In this document: positions 9,004 through 16,492 of the stretch, in pieces
Layout of the letters: each line of letters opens with the position of its first letter
How positions within the stretch are numbered: position 1 is the stretch's first letter
Source: an uncultured Saprospiraceae bacterium
Lineage (GTDB): Bacteria > Bacteroidota > Bacteroidia > Chitinophagales > Saprospiraceae
Length of the DNA: 49,957 nucleotides
Assembly: GCA_937930025.1 (NCBI GenBank)
Contig: CALGJW010000044.1
Span: forward strand, 1 to 49,957
Direction of reading: 5' to 3'
Notes under the pieces: generated by a model
What the model was told of the DNA's origin: nothing
The model's input: the letters and a program-made list of their open reading frames with translations, nothing else
The model's database searches: none
Program-made: the position numbers and the translations under genes

Positions 9004-10551
9004 ATGAAAAAGAACCTAATGCTCTTGCTCGTTTCCGGGCTTTTACTACCAGTTTTTATCTCAGCACAAATGGATGCTCGTCTGGACTATATTGCTAACT
9101 ATAAGCAAATAGCCTTAGATGAAATGGAACGAGTTGGTATTCCCGCCAGTATCAAAATGGCTCAAGCTATTTTGGAATCTGGATCTGGAACATCTACGCT
9201 CGCGCTTCAAGCTAAAAATCATTTTGGAATCAAATGTGGAAATAACTGGGATGGTCAAACCATGTATCGCAAAGATGATGACTACAACAGCCAAGGAAAA
9301 CTGATTGCCTCCTGTTTTAGAAAGTATGATTCCGTCTCTTCTTCTTTTATCGCCCACTCCCAATTCTTATTAGCCAATAGACGCTATAGCTTTTTATTTG
9401 AATTGGACCCTACAGATTACAAAGGTTGGGCGAAGGGTTTGAAAAAAGCAGGCTACGCAACTTCCAGCACCTACGCAAATAAACTAATTCAAATCATCGA
9501 AGAATATGAATTGTATTTGTTTGATTTGGGAATCGATCCAACTACAAACGACCAAATTGTTATTGCAGAAGAGCCGACCATTAAGGAGGAAGCTGAACCA
9601 GTAGCTGTAAGTTATAAACCAAGACCTCAAGGTCCGACGACTGTAAATAGCCTGGCGATCATAACGATTAATGATGTTAAAAATGTAAAAGCTGAAGTTG
9701 GAGAAACGCCTGAGACAATTGCTGCAAGAACTAATGTCGAGGTCAAAAGATTAATTCGCTACAATGAATTTTTAAGTAGCCCTGATCAAATTATGAAGGG
9801 CGGGGAAAGAATTTATTTACAACCTAAACGAGCTAGTTATAGAGGAAAGAAAAAATATCACTTCGTGAAAGATGGGGAACAAATGATTGATATCGCTCAG
9901 CTTTATGGACTTAGACTTCAAAAGTTGTATGAAAAAAATCGTTTAGATCCAGGTTATGAACCGGCCAAAGGACAAAAGGTAAAAATCAGAGGAGGAAAAA
10001 TTCCAGTGAGCCAACGTCCTAAACAAAATTGGGTGGGTAACAATAATCCGATTAAAGTGGATGATTTTGAATGGCAGAATGAGGCTGATGACAACCTTGC
10101 AGTGGATAACGAAACGTATTTAGATGCAGTAGAAAGTCCTAAGAGAAATAATAAATCACGCAAAAATACGGAGATAGCTAAACCAATTTTTTCTCAACCA
10201 AAAAAAGAAATAGTAAAGGATACCCCAGTTGTTACGCAATCCGCAACTACAACAGTCAGAACTTCTCCTGATGAAATTGTTTGGGATAGACCTAACACTA
10301 AGCCGATGGTAGAGAAAGAAATTTTAGTGAAGGAATCTTTAAAAAGTATTGTTGAAAAGCCTAGAAAGGAAGTTCCTAATAGAACTATTCCTGTTGTCTC
10401 AAAGCCAGCGCCTAGGGTACATGTGGTATCTTCAGGTGAAACGCTATACAGAATTAGCAAATATTATGGTATTTCAGTTGCAGCATTGAAAGCTAAAAAC
10501 GATCTTAGCGAAAATACTATTAAAATCGGCCAGCGAATAATAGTAGATTAA
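9004..10551 (+). CDS. Secreted GH73 glucosaminidase with three LysM domains
   Basis: This 515-residue exported protein (signal peptide ending FISAQ) carries a GH73-type endo-beta-N-acetylglucosaminidase domain at about residues 27-175. The catalytic Glu58 is in AQAILESGSGTS, and the fold marker NHFGIKCG and an AxxLxxxGYATSxxYAxKL segment are present. LysM-like repeats follow at about 216-275, 279-331 and 469-515; the last is the clearest (HVVSSGETLYRISKYYGIS). The linker at ~340-465 is Lys/Pro/Thr-rich and probably disordered. It should cleave the peptidoglycan glycan strand during wall remodelling. The gene following at 12 bases, an outer-membrane barrel, is likely co-transcribed. Confidence 0.93.
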   Translation: MKKNLMLLLVSGLLLPVFISAQMDARLDYIANYKQIALDEMERVGIPASIKMAQAILESGSGTSTLALQAKNHFGIKCGNNWDGQTMYRKDDDYNSQGKLIASCFRKYDSVSSSFIAHSQFLLANRRYSFLFELDPTDYKGWAKGLKKAGYATSSTYANKLIQIIEEYELYLFDLGIDPTTNDQIVIAEEPTIKEEAEPVAVSYKPRPQGPTTVNSLAIITINDVKNVKAEVGETPETIAARTNVEVKRLIRYNEFLSSPDQIMKGGERIYLQPKRASYRGKKKYHFVKDGEQMIDIAQLYGLRLQKLYEKNRLDPGYEPAKGQKVKIRGGKIPVSQRPKQNWVGNNNPIKVDDFEWQNEADDNLAVDNETYLDAVESPKRNNKSRKNTEIAKPIFSQPKKEIVKDTPVVTQSATTTVRTSPDEIVWDRPNTKPMVEKEILVKESLKSIVEKPRKEVPNRTIPVVSKPAPRVHVVSSGETLYRISKYYGISVAALKAKNDLSENTIKIGQRIIVD

Positions 10552-10563
10552 ATCGCTTATCAA

Positions 10564-11304
10564 ATGAAAAGACTATTAGCATTAACCACTTTCTTAGCAT
10601 TTTCCTTGGTTGGTTTCTCACAAGGAATGGCATTTGGATTTAAGGGTGGACCATCTCTTGGTTTTCAAAAATGGGATCAGGGTGCTCAAAGGGATGCCCT
10701 AATTGCTTACCATGGAATTGCATTTATAGAATCATTAGCAGGCCAAGATGAATTCGCGATTTTCGCACAGCTCGGTTATCATGTTAGAGGTGGTGCAGTT
10801 CGAACCAGAAGGTTTACCTATCTAGATCCAGTTACCTCTACAATTAGAGATTTTGCCGGACGAACGAATAGGTATGAATTTAACAATGTTTCTTTAACCC
10901 TAGGCGGAAAGCAAAAATTCGGAAAAGAATCATTTTCCTATTACTACTTGTTTGGAATTAGAGGTGATTTCACAATCAATACAAATTTGAATAGCTACGA
11001 TGAGCTATTTTCAAACCCATCCACCAGATTGTATTTTCCATCTGATGATAATGTTCGAAGATTTAATTACGGAGTTACCGTGGGAGGTGGATTAGAATTT
11101 GGTTTTGGTGAATTTGCTGCAGGAATTATTGAGTTTACAGTGAATCCCGATTTTTCAAAACAATATCGCAGATTTCCTATCAATAATGTTTATAATCCTT
11201 ATACGATGCAAACGGGCACGGTTCCAGAATTGCAGTTGGCAAATAATACAATCGAATTATCTTTAGGCGTACGACTACTTCGAAAAGTGGAGTACGTGGA
11301 ATAA
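10564..11304 (+). CDS. Outer-membrane beta-barrel protein
   Basis: This 246-residue protein has a signal peptide (LVGFSQ) and a succession of amphipathic strands with glycine and aromatic residues, such as GMAFGFKGGPSLGFQKW, FAIFAQLGYHVRGG and YGVTVGGGLEFGFGEF. It ends in a final barrel strand, ELSLGVRLLRKVEY. The size and pattern fit the eight-stranded PorT/OmpW-like barrels common in Bacteroidota. Whether it is PorT itself cannot be told by eye. It follows the GH73 gene by 12 bases, and the pair ends in a clear terminator at 11330. Confidence 0.82.
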   Translation: MKRLLALTTFLAFSLVGFSQGMAFGFKGGPSLGFQKWDQGAQRDALIAYHGIAFIESLAGQDEFAIFAQLGYHVRGGAVRTRRFTYLDPVTSTIRDFAGRTNRYEFNNVSLTLGGKQKFGKESFSYYYLFGIRGDFTINTNLNSYDELFSNPSTRLYFPSDDNVRRFNYGVTVGGGLEFGFGEFAAGIIEFTVNPDFSKQYRRFPINNVYNPYTMQTGTVPELQLANNTIELSLGVRLLRKVEYVE

Positions 11305-11329
11305 TGAAATTTTGTAAATGAAACTTAAA

Positions 11330-11362
11330 AAGGGCCGATGTATAACATCGACCCTTTTTTTT
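11330..11362 (+). terminator. Intrinsic terminator of GH73/barrel operon
   Basis: An 11-bp stem, AAGGGCCGATG paired with CATCGACCCTT (one C-A mismatch), with loop TATAA is followed by a run of T. It lies 26 bases after the barrel gene stop. Confidence 0.9.
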
Positions 11363-11491
11363 GTCTGTAGCTTTAATACTTACTTGTGTAATAGCTTTGA
11401 TTAGCCACAGCATACCTAGTTACTTGAGTAAACTTATTAGTAAAAAGTGTAGTCCTATCCTAGCACCTTTTACCAATCTCTTTTCTCGGTG

Positions 11492-11530
11492 ATTTAGCGG
11501 AGGCACCTTTCTAGTGCCTCCGTGCTAAAT
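11492..11530. repeat. Long imperfect palindrome (hairpin)
   Basis: ATTTAGC plus GGAGGCAC pair with GTGCCTCC plus GCTAAAT. This gives 15 paired bases interrupted only by a two-base bulge (GT), with loop CTTTCTA. There is no T tract on either side, so it is not a standard intrinsic terminator. It could be a dispersed palindromic repeat or an RNA processing/folding site. Confidence 0.7.
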
Positions 11531-11696
11531 GTGTTTTAATTCATCGGATCATGTTGTGTGTTGTAAAACAAAATCCAAATTTCAAAAATAAAGCATTGCA
11601 CTTCTTCCTGAAATTATTGCAAGTTGAATAGAACTAATTTTCACTTCCGAAACTCGCAATTTTTAGTGTTGTGTTCGACGTTGTTTTATTTCGTCC

Positions 11697-11915
11697 CTAA
11701 AAAACATAAAAAGTTGGTGTGTTTATTTCGACACCATTATGCATCATTAATTTTTCCTGAAGTGTGGTTGCTTTTGTACAGTCATCATTAGTAAGATGGG
11801 AGCATCCATCTTGGGCACAAAAGTATTGGAGAGGCCTATCGCATTTGCGATAAGATACATTAGTGTAGTACTTGACATTGATATGCACTTCATTGGTTAC
11901 AGTAATTATTAACAT
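11697..11915 (-). CDS. Possible small four-cysteine protein (uncertain)
   Basis: This is a 72-codon frame with an ATG start. Cysteines at 25, 33, 38 and 46 give a symmetric spacing (C-x7-C-x4-C-x7-C), and the codon use is unremarkable. No signal peptide or known domain is visible. An inverted repeat lies across its start (11914-11927). It may be a genuine small protein, a decayed fragment, or chance; nothing in the neighbourhood supports a function. Confidence 0.3.
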   Translation of the reverse strand: MLIITVTNEVHINVKYYTNVSYRKCDRPLQYFCAQDGCSHLTNDDCTKATTLQEKLMMHNGVEINTPTFYVF

Positions 11916-11999
11916 GGCAACATTGCCAACTCAAATTAAATTGAGTAGTAGTCAATAGTTTTTTTGTTCTGAAGTGTTTTGTTTTTTGCAGATGCTATT

Positions 12000-12029
12000 T
12001 TTGGTAAATAGCTTTTGGTTGTAAGTTTG
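12000..12029 (+). promoter_or_regulatory. Orphan Bacteroidota-type promoter
   Basis: TTTG at 12000-12003 is followed after 18 bases by TAAGTTTG at 12022-12029. This matches the -33/-7 pattern TTTG-N17-23-TAnnTTTG. No coding gene lies downstream on this strand before the convergent terminator at 12293, so any transcript would be a short non-coding RNA containing the hairpins at 12116 and 12136. Confidence 0.4.
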
Positions 12030-12292
12030 ATTCTTTCCTAAGTCAGTGCGTATGTTCGGTGTGTTGTTGTTTGTAGAGCCCCTTTTGTTTGGCTTCAAAT
12101 ACAATACAAAGATATGCCCTCAGAGGGCTGAAGGCTATACCAGACTACAGGTATATTAAAAAGGTGGTTTTCGGCTAAGTGTAAATAGCTGGTAAACAGT
12201 AAACTACATTAGGTGTTTGTCTGTAATGTTGAGAATTGAGACCTAAATATTTATATCATTCCTTTCCTTCTAGCATTAATTCCTAATAAAAT

Positions 12293-12325
12293 AAGGCCCT
12301 TTCGTTTTTAAAACAAAAGGGCCTT
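12293..12325 (-). terminator. Intrinsic terminator of TPR-protein gene
   Basis: A ten-bp perfect stem (AAGGCCCTTT with AAAGGGCCTT), extended inward by GTTTT/AAAAC, is followed on the minus strand by ATTTTATT. It lies 23 bases beyond the minus-strand stop at 12349. Confidence 0.9.
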
Positions 12326-12348
12326 ATGGTATAAAAGAGGTCAATATA

Positions 12349-13785
12349 TTATTCAGTAACCATCTGTAGTACCTTGGAGTCTCTCATTATTTCAATGATA
12401 TGATCATAAGGAATTATCTCAGTGGTGAGATTATCCCCAAGCCCAACTGGATGTTCATTTAATCGCTCTATGTATTGGTCAGCCTTTTTTAGCAGCTTTG
12501 GAAAGTTGAAATCAGCCTGAGGAACTTTACACAATAGCCTAATAAACCACTTGGCCCTTTTTGAATTTTCATCCTTCAAATATCTATAGCTGTATTGGTT
12601 GATAGAATTGACTCGTTCAATAAATTTGCTTCTATTGGTAACCATATAGATTAATAACTCTCCAATTAAAATATTAACGTTGGCTCCTTTTTTATCATGA
12701 TGCACAACAGAAGTTTCGTTGAGGTACCTGCCTACCTTAAAACGCTCAAAAGGAGCCTTAAAGGCGCCAATCTCTCGAAGGAAATATAAATAAGCACCGA
12801 TTACTAACCAATATTCTTCTACGACTGCAAATTTGTTTTTGCGATACTCACGATATAGTTGATGCGCTTTTTTGTAATTTTTTGAATGTAGATAGTTAAT
12901 TGCTTTGGTGTATTGAATGACATGCCAGTTAAAACTCTTCTCGACACAATGTTCTTCTGATTTTTTAAGTGATTTGCTGGCCGCTTGATGTTCTTTTAGA
13001 GCAATTTGAGCCACAGCTTTGTTTCTATAAAATATTTGAAGGGCGGTGCCCGTAAGTCCTCGTCTTCCTTTGAGCGTCTGAATAGCACCTTCTGCAGATA
13101 GTTTGGCTAGTGCATATCTGCCTAACTGTAGATCAATTATTATTCTTAAATAATAGTATGAAAAAAGGAAATGAATTGAATCACATTTATATGAATTCAA
13201 TTCTTCTAAATCATTATATAATTCATTATATGGTATTTCTTTGTTTGAGTTGAATACTAAAGCTTGTCTATAGTATATCTCGTCAATCTTTAATTCTGCC
13301 TCAAGATCTTTATAATATTTGTATGCTTGATTTCTGTAATGATCGAAATCTTTTTGTTTTCGATTTAATCCACAACTTGTCATTAGTTTGTGAGCAGCTC
13401 CATAAGCGATTTCAGTATAAGAAGACTCAGTTGCGATTCGAAAGGCCTGAATTAAAGGCTTCCAAGCCAACTCTCGCTTCCCTACATCCAATAATCCTAA
13501 CCCAGCGTTATATTTCCTTCGACATACCCACTTTTCCTCCGATGTCTCTTTTCTATTCATTGGTGGATTAACCATGAACAACGATTGTAGAATTTTTAAA
13601 GTTCGCTGTTTGGTATTGAGGTAATACTGATGACCTTTTTCTTTTGCAAAATCTCTTGAAAGAAGACTTTCGTCTTCATCGTATTTGCCAGATTTCAACA
13701 TGGAAATCAGCTTTCCATTAAGTCCTGTTACGCAATTCAACAAGTTACCATCGATGGTCTTTATATAAAATTTCATCTGATCCAT
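12349..13785 (-). CDS. TPR/helical-repeat protein, divergent from a GG-leader peptide gene
   Basis: This 478-residue protein has no signal peptide and no membrane segment, and is almost entirely alpha-helical. Several segments look like degenerate TPR units: KYNAGLGLLDVGKRELAWKP, YYYLRIIIDLQLGRYALAKL, FYRNKAVAQIALKEHQAASK and TKAINYLHSKNYKKAHQLY. The N-terminal ~100 residues (MKFYIKTIDGN...) are not obviously TPR. No helix-turn-helix or enzyme motif is visible. It is transcribed away from a 39-residue peptide gene that starts 131 bases from its own start. The family is not recognised. By analogy with Gram-positive TPR receptors of secreted peptides it might sense or bind the peptide, but this is only an analogy. 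Confidence 0.85.
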   Translation of the reverse strand: MDQMKFYIKTIDGNLLNCVTGLNGKLISMLKSGKYDEDESLLSRDFAKEKGHQYYLNTKQRTLKILQSLFMVNPPMNRKETSEEKWVCRRKYNAGLGLLDVGKRELAWKPLIQAFRIATESSYTEIAYGAAHKLMTSCGLNRKQKDFDHYRNQAYKYYKDLEAELKIDEIYYRQALVFNSNKEIPYNELYNDLEELNSYKCDSIHFLFSYYYLRIIIDLQLGRYALAKLSAEGAIQTLKGRRGLTGTALQIFYRNKAVAQIALKEHQAASKSLKKSEEHCVEKSFNWHVIQYTKAINYLHSKNYKKAHQLYREYRKNKFAVVEEYWLVIGAYLYFLREIGAFKAPFERFKVGRYLNETSVVHHDKKGANVNILIGELLIYMVTNRSKFIERVNSINQYSYRYLKDENSKRAKWFIRLLCKVPQADFNFPKLLKKADQYIERLNEHPVGLGDNLTTEIIPYDHIIEIMRDSKVLQMVTE

Positions 13786-13847
13786 TCACAACTAATTTCT
13801 AATGTCAAAATATAACTAGATAATTTCTATGGTTTAAATATACGGAA

Positions 13848-13885
13848 TTTGATAAATAAACGCTGGAGCGTCGGGTCTAATTTTG
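13848..13885 (+). promoter_or_regulatory. Promoter of the small GG-leader peptide gene
   Basis: TAATTTTG at 13878-13885 fits the Bacteroidota -7 element TAnnTTTG exactly. The nearest TTTG (13848-13851) is 26 bases upstream, longer than the usual 17-23, so the -33 assignment is weak. Transcription would start near 13892, about 25 bases before the ATG at 13917. Confidence 0.55.
13860..13871. promoter_or_regulatory. Dyad-symmetric site in the divergent promoter region
   Basis: ACGCT-GG-AGCGT is a perfect 5-2-5 inverted repeat. It sits 6 bases upstream of the TAATTTTG -7 element of the small peptide gene, that is, between its -33 and -7 regions, where a bound protein would be expected to block RNA polymerase. 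It is a candidate operator only; no regulator gene is evident nearby. Confidence 0.4.
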
Positions 13886-13916
13886 AGCTATTATACTAAT
13901 TATTAAACGACTAACC

Positions 13917-14036
13917 ATGAAATTAAGCTCCACAAATTTAAAAAAACAGACTTTAACAACCTTTGAATTACTCAAAATAAAGGGAGGATCGGAATTAGAG
14001 GATATTATAATCTATGAGGATTCTCTTCCTGGATAA
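13917..14036 (+). CDS. 39-residue peptide with double-glycine (KGG) leader motif
   Basis: This is a tiny gene encoding 39 residues. The N-terminal 24 residues are a basic, Leu/Thr-rich leader that ends TTFELLKIKGG. This matches the double-glycine leader pattern (hydrophobic residues at -12, -7 and -4 relative to the cut, then GG) recognised by peptidase-containing ABC exporters. The predicted mature part, SELEDIIIYEDSLPG, is 15 residues, strongly acidic, with no Cys. The reality of the gene is supported by a TAnnTTTG element upstream, an ATG start and a 13-bp perfect terminator 24 bases after the stop, making a self-contained ~200-nt transcript. No exporter or modifying enzyme is adjacent; the divergent neighbour is a TPR protein. 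Confidence 0.7.
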   Translation: MKLSSTNLKKQTLTTFELLKIKGGSELEDIIIYEDSLPG

Positions 14037-14060
14037 TCCTAACGACTGCCCTATAAGCTA

Positions 14061-14090
14061 GCGCATCAACTTTTTTTAAAGTTGATGCGC
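14061..14090 (+). terminator. Strong terminator of the small peptide gene
   Basis: GCGCATCAACTTT pairs perfectly over 13 bp with AAAGTTGATGCGC around a four-T loop, followed by TTCTAGTTT. The T tract is modest but the stem is very stable. Nothing else in the region would need it, so it supports a short transcript over 13892-14090. Confidence 0.8.
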
Positions 14091-14323
14091 TTCTAGTTTA
14101 ATATTGACCTTATCTTGTTGATTATATATTTACATTGCACATCTACGTGTTTTCCCTTGTTTTCGGATTCTCCATTTTTGATTTAACAAGGCCCATTCAA
14201 TTCCCTCAAAAAATTGATATTAACCTGACAATTAATAACCACACTTTTTGATAAAGCAACCCCTCAAAATTATCTGTGTCTATTAGGTTGTATTTGATTA
14301 TATAACTTAAAAAATCACGCATC

Positions 14324-15049
14324 ATGAGAGCATTCGCAATTTTATTAGTATCCATATTTTTATTCACTTCTTGTAGTGATGATGACAATTTTTGCATCAA
14401 AGGAAGTGGAGATATAGTCACTGAAGAAATATCATTGGCCGACATCCATAGTATCGATTTGGATATTTCAGTAGACATAGTAATTACTGAATCTACAAAT
14501 CAAAAAATTCAAATTTCCGGTCAACAGAATATTATAGATATTATTAAAAAGCATTCCACCGTCAATCAAGGCCTTTGGCGAGTAAAATGGGATAGAAATT
14601 GTGTGATTGCCGAAGACATTAGAATTTTTGCGGATATCAAATCTTTAGAGTCTTTAAGAGTCGATGGATCTGGTTCAATCAAAAGTGATGGAGTTTTTAA
14701 TGAGGTAACTGATTTGGATTTAGAAATAAATGGTTCTGGAAAAATAGATTTGGACTTAAACGAAGTTGATAATCTATTGACAATCGTAGATGGTTCTGGT
14801 TTTATCAATCTAGGAGATGGGACTGCAGACTTTTTGAAAGTAGATATTAATGGATCAGGCGATCTCGATGCTTTCCCTTTTGAAGCAACAGATTGCGAAG
14901 TAAATATTAAAGGATCTGGAGATGTAGAAGTTAATGTCACAAATGACTTGGTAGTAGACATTGATGGATCTGGAGATCTATGCTATCGTGGAAATCCATC
15001 GCTCTCTTTTGCAATCGATGGATCGGGATCAGTCAATGAATGCAACTAG
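14324..15049 (+). CDS. Head-GIN-domain (DUF2807) lipoprotein
   Basis: This 241-residue lipoprotein has a lipobox LFTSC with acylated Cys16, followed by an acidic SDDD stretch. The rest is a DUF2807 putative adhesin-head beta solenoid with eight GSG turns, for example VDGSGSIKSDG, INGSGKIDLDL and IDGSGDLCYRG, each capping a short strand pair. Two Cys near the C-terminus (DLCYRG and ECN) may form a disulphide. It is anchored in the outer membrane or periplasm. These proteins are very common in Bacteroidota and their function is mostly unknown. It is a single-gene unit; the next gene starts 98 bases downstream. Confidence 0.9.
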   Translation: MRAFAILLVSIFLFTSCSDDDNFCIKGSGDIVTEEISLADIHSIDLDISVDIVITESTNQKIQISGQQNIIDIIKKHSTVNQGLWRVKWDRNCVIAEDIRIFADIKSLESLRVDGSGSIKSDGVFNEVTDLDLEINGSGKIDLDLNEVDNLLTIVDGSGFINLGDGTADFLKVDINGSGDLDAFPFEATDCEVNIKGSGDVEVNVTNDLVVDIDGSGDLCYRGNPSLSFAIDGSGSVNECN

Positions 15050-15147
15050 GTAGTTTCATCGCAAGGAAATAAATCCCTTAGAGCCGCTTTCAAGTGAACG
15101 GAGTGCAAAGAGAATCGTAAATTTGAACAATTAACAAAATCAAATTT

Positions 15148-16485
15148 ATGTTTAGCGCTTCCACTTACCAAGAAAGAAGAAAGAAAATAGCGAGTTCTGT
15201 CGAAAATGGCTTTGTGCTGATAATGGGAAATGAAGAAAGTCCCAAAAATTATCATGACAATGTTTACAATTTTCGACAGGACTCGAATTTTTTATATTGC
15301 TGTGGGATTGACAAACCTGGACTCCATTTAGGCATAGATTTGAATTCAGGATTATCAACCTTATATGGTGCGGAAATTACCATCGACCATATAGTCTGGA
15401 TGGGTGAGCAGCCATCATTGAGAGAATTAGCCGATCAAGCTGGAATAGATCAAGTTGGAAGCCCAAAAGACTTAGTCAAAAAATTGAGGGAAACTGCTGT
15501 CGATCTCGTTCATTTTTTACCCCCTTACCGAAGTCTAAATGCGAACAAACTTAAAGAGTGGTTGCAACTGTCTGAGCTACAACCTTCAAATGAACTGATT
15601 AAAAGTGTGATCGCTTGTCGATCTTATAAAGAAGAGCAAGAATTTGTAGAAATGGAAAAAGCACTCGAGTTGACGCGCGAGATGCACCATTACGTGAGAG
15701 ACCATGCTAAACCCGGAATGAAGGAATCCGAACTAAGTGGAGTAGTAGCCGGCCTAGCACAAACCCAAGGGGGAGATTTAGCCTATCCAGTTATTCTCAC
15801 GGTGAATGGCCAAATTTTGCATAATCATTATCATGGAAATATTTTAAAATCCGGCCAACTTATCTTAGGAGACTTCGGTTGTGAATCAGCCATGCGCTAC
15901 GCAGCTGACATCACTCGAACTTGGCCAGTGGATGATTCTTTAACGTCACAACAAAAAGCAATCTATCAAATCGTTGGAGATGCACATACCGCTGCTGTCA
16001 ATGCGTTGGCACCCGGAAGAGCTTATCGAGATATTCATCTATTGTCCTCTTTGGTTATCGCAAATGGCTTAACCGAACTTGGACTTATGAAAGGGGATCC
16101 AGCTGAAGCAGTGAAAGCTGGGGCGCACGCGCTATTTTTCCCACATGGATTGGGGCATATGATTGGTTTGGATGTTCATGATATGGAAGATTTGGGAGAA
16201 GACTTAGTTGGCTACAATGATGAAATAAAACGTTCTGAACAATTCGGATTGAGATCATTGCGATTGGGTCGGAAATTGGAAACCGGAATGGCACTCACTG
16301 TTGAGCCTGGAATTTATTTTATTCCGCAATTGATGGACCAGTGGGAAACGGAAGGAAAGCATAAAGACTTTATTAATTATGCCGACTGCAAAGCTTTCAG
16401 AAATTTTTCTGGTATTCGTTTGGAAGACAATTATGCAATCACGGAAAAAGGAAGTCGATTATTAGGTCCAGTAATATCAAAATAG
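15148..16485 (+). CDS. pepP: Xaa-Pro aminopeptidase (M24B)
   Basis: This 445-residue protein has an AMP_N-type N-terminal domain (from ~2 to 135) and a pita-bread M24 domain. The five metal ligands are all visible: Asp242 (ILGDFGCES), Asp254 (ADITRTWPV), His337 (FPHGLGHMIG), Glu386 (LTVEPGIY) and Glu426 (IRLEDNY). It removes an N-terminal residue in front of proline using two Mn ions, in the cytoplasm (no signal peptide). The length matches the PepP family. It converges with an unrelated minus-strand gene, with only 7 bases between the stops and no separate terminator. Confidence 0.95.
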   Translation: MFSASTYQERRKKIASSVENGFVLIMGNEESPKNYHDNVYNFRQDSNFLYCCGIDKPGLHLGIDLNSGLSTLYGAEITIDHIVWMGEQPSLRELADQAGIDQVGSPKDLVKKLRETAVDLVHFLPPYRSLNANKLKEWLQLSELQPSNELIKSVIACRSYKEEQEFVEMEKALELTREMHHYVRDHAKPGMKESELSGVVAGLAQTQGGDLAYPVILTVNGQILHNHYHGNILKSGQLILGDFGCESAMRYAADITRTWPVDDSLTSQQKAIYQIVGDAHTAAVNALAPGRAYRDIHLLSSLVIANGLTELGLMKGDPAEAVKAGAHALFFPHGLGHMIGLDVHDMEDLGEDLVGYNDEIKRSEQFGLRSLRLGRKLETGMALTVEPGIYFIPQLMDQWETEGKHKDFINYADCKAFRNFSGIRLEDNYAITEKGSRLLGPVISK

Positions 16486-16492
16486 ATAAAGC

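Larger units (their letters stand above)
11363..12292. other. Long intergenic region with palindromes
   Basis: This is 930 bases between convergent terminators with no convincing large gene. It holds an extended hairpin at 11492-11530, a four-Cys small reading frame on the minus strand (11697-11915), a 14-base inverted repeat at 11914-11927 (TGGCAA-CA-TTGCCA), an orphan promoter at 12000-12029, and two adjacent small hairpins at 12116-12128 (GCCCTC-A-GAGGGC) and 12136-12155 (TATACC, eight bases, GGTATA). The composition is rich in TG/GT runs and unlike the flanking coding DNA. I see no insertion-sequence ends or tRNA. Confidence 0.6.
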
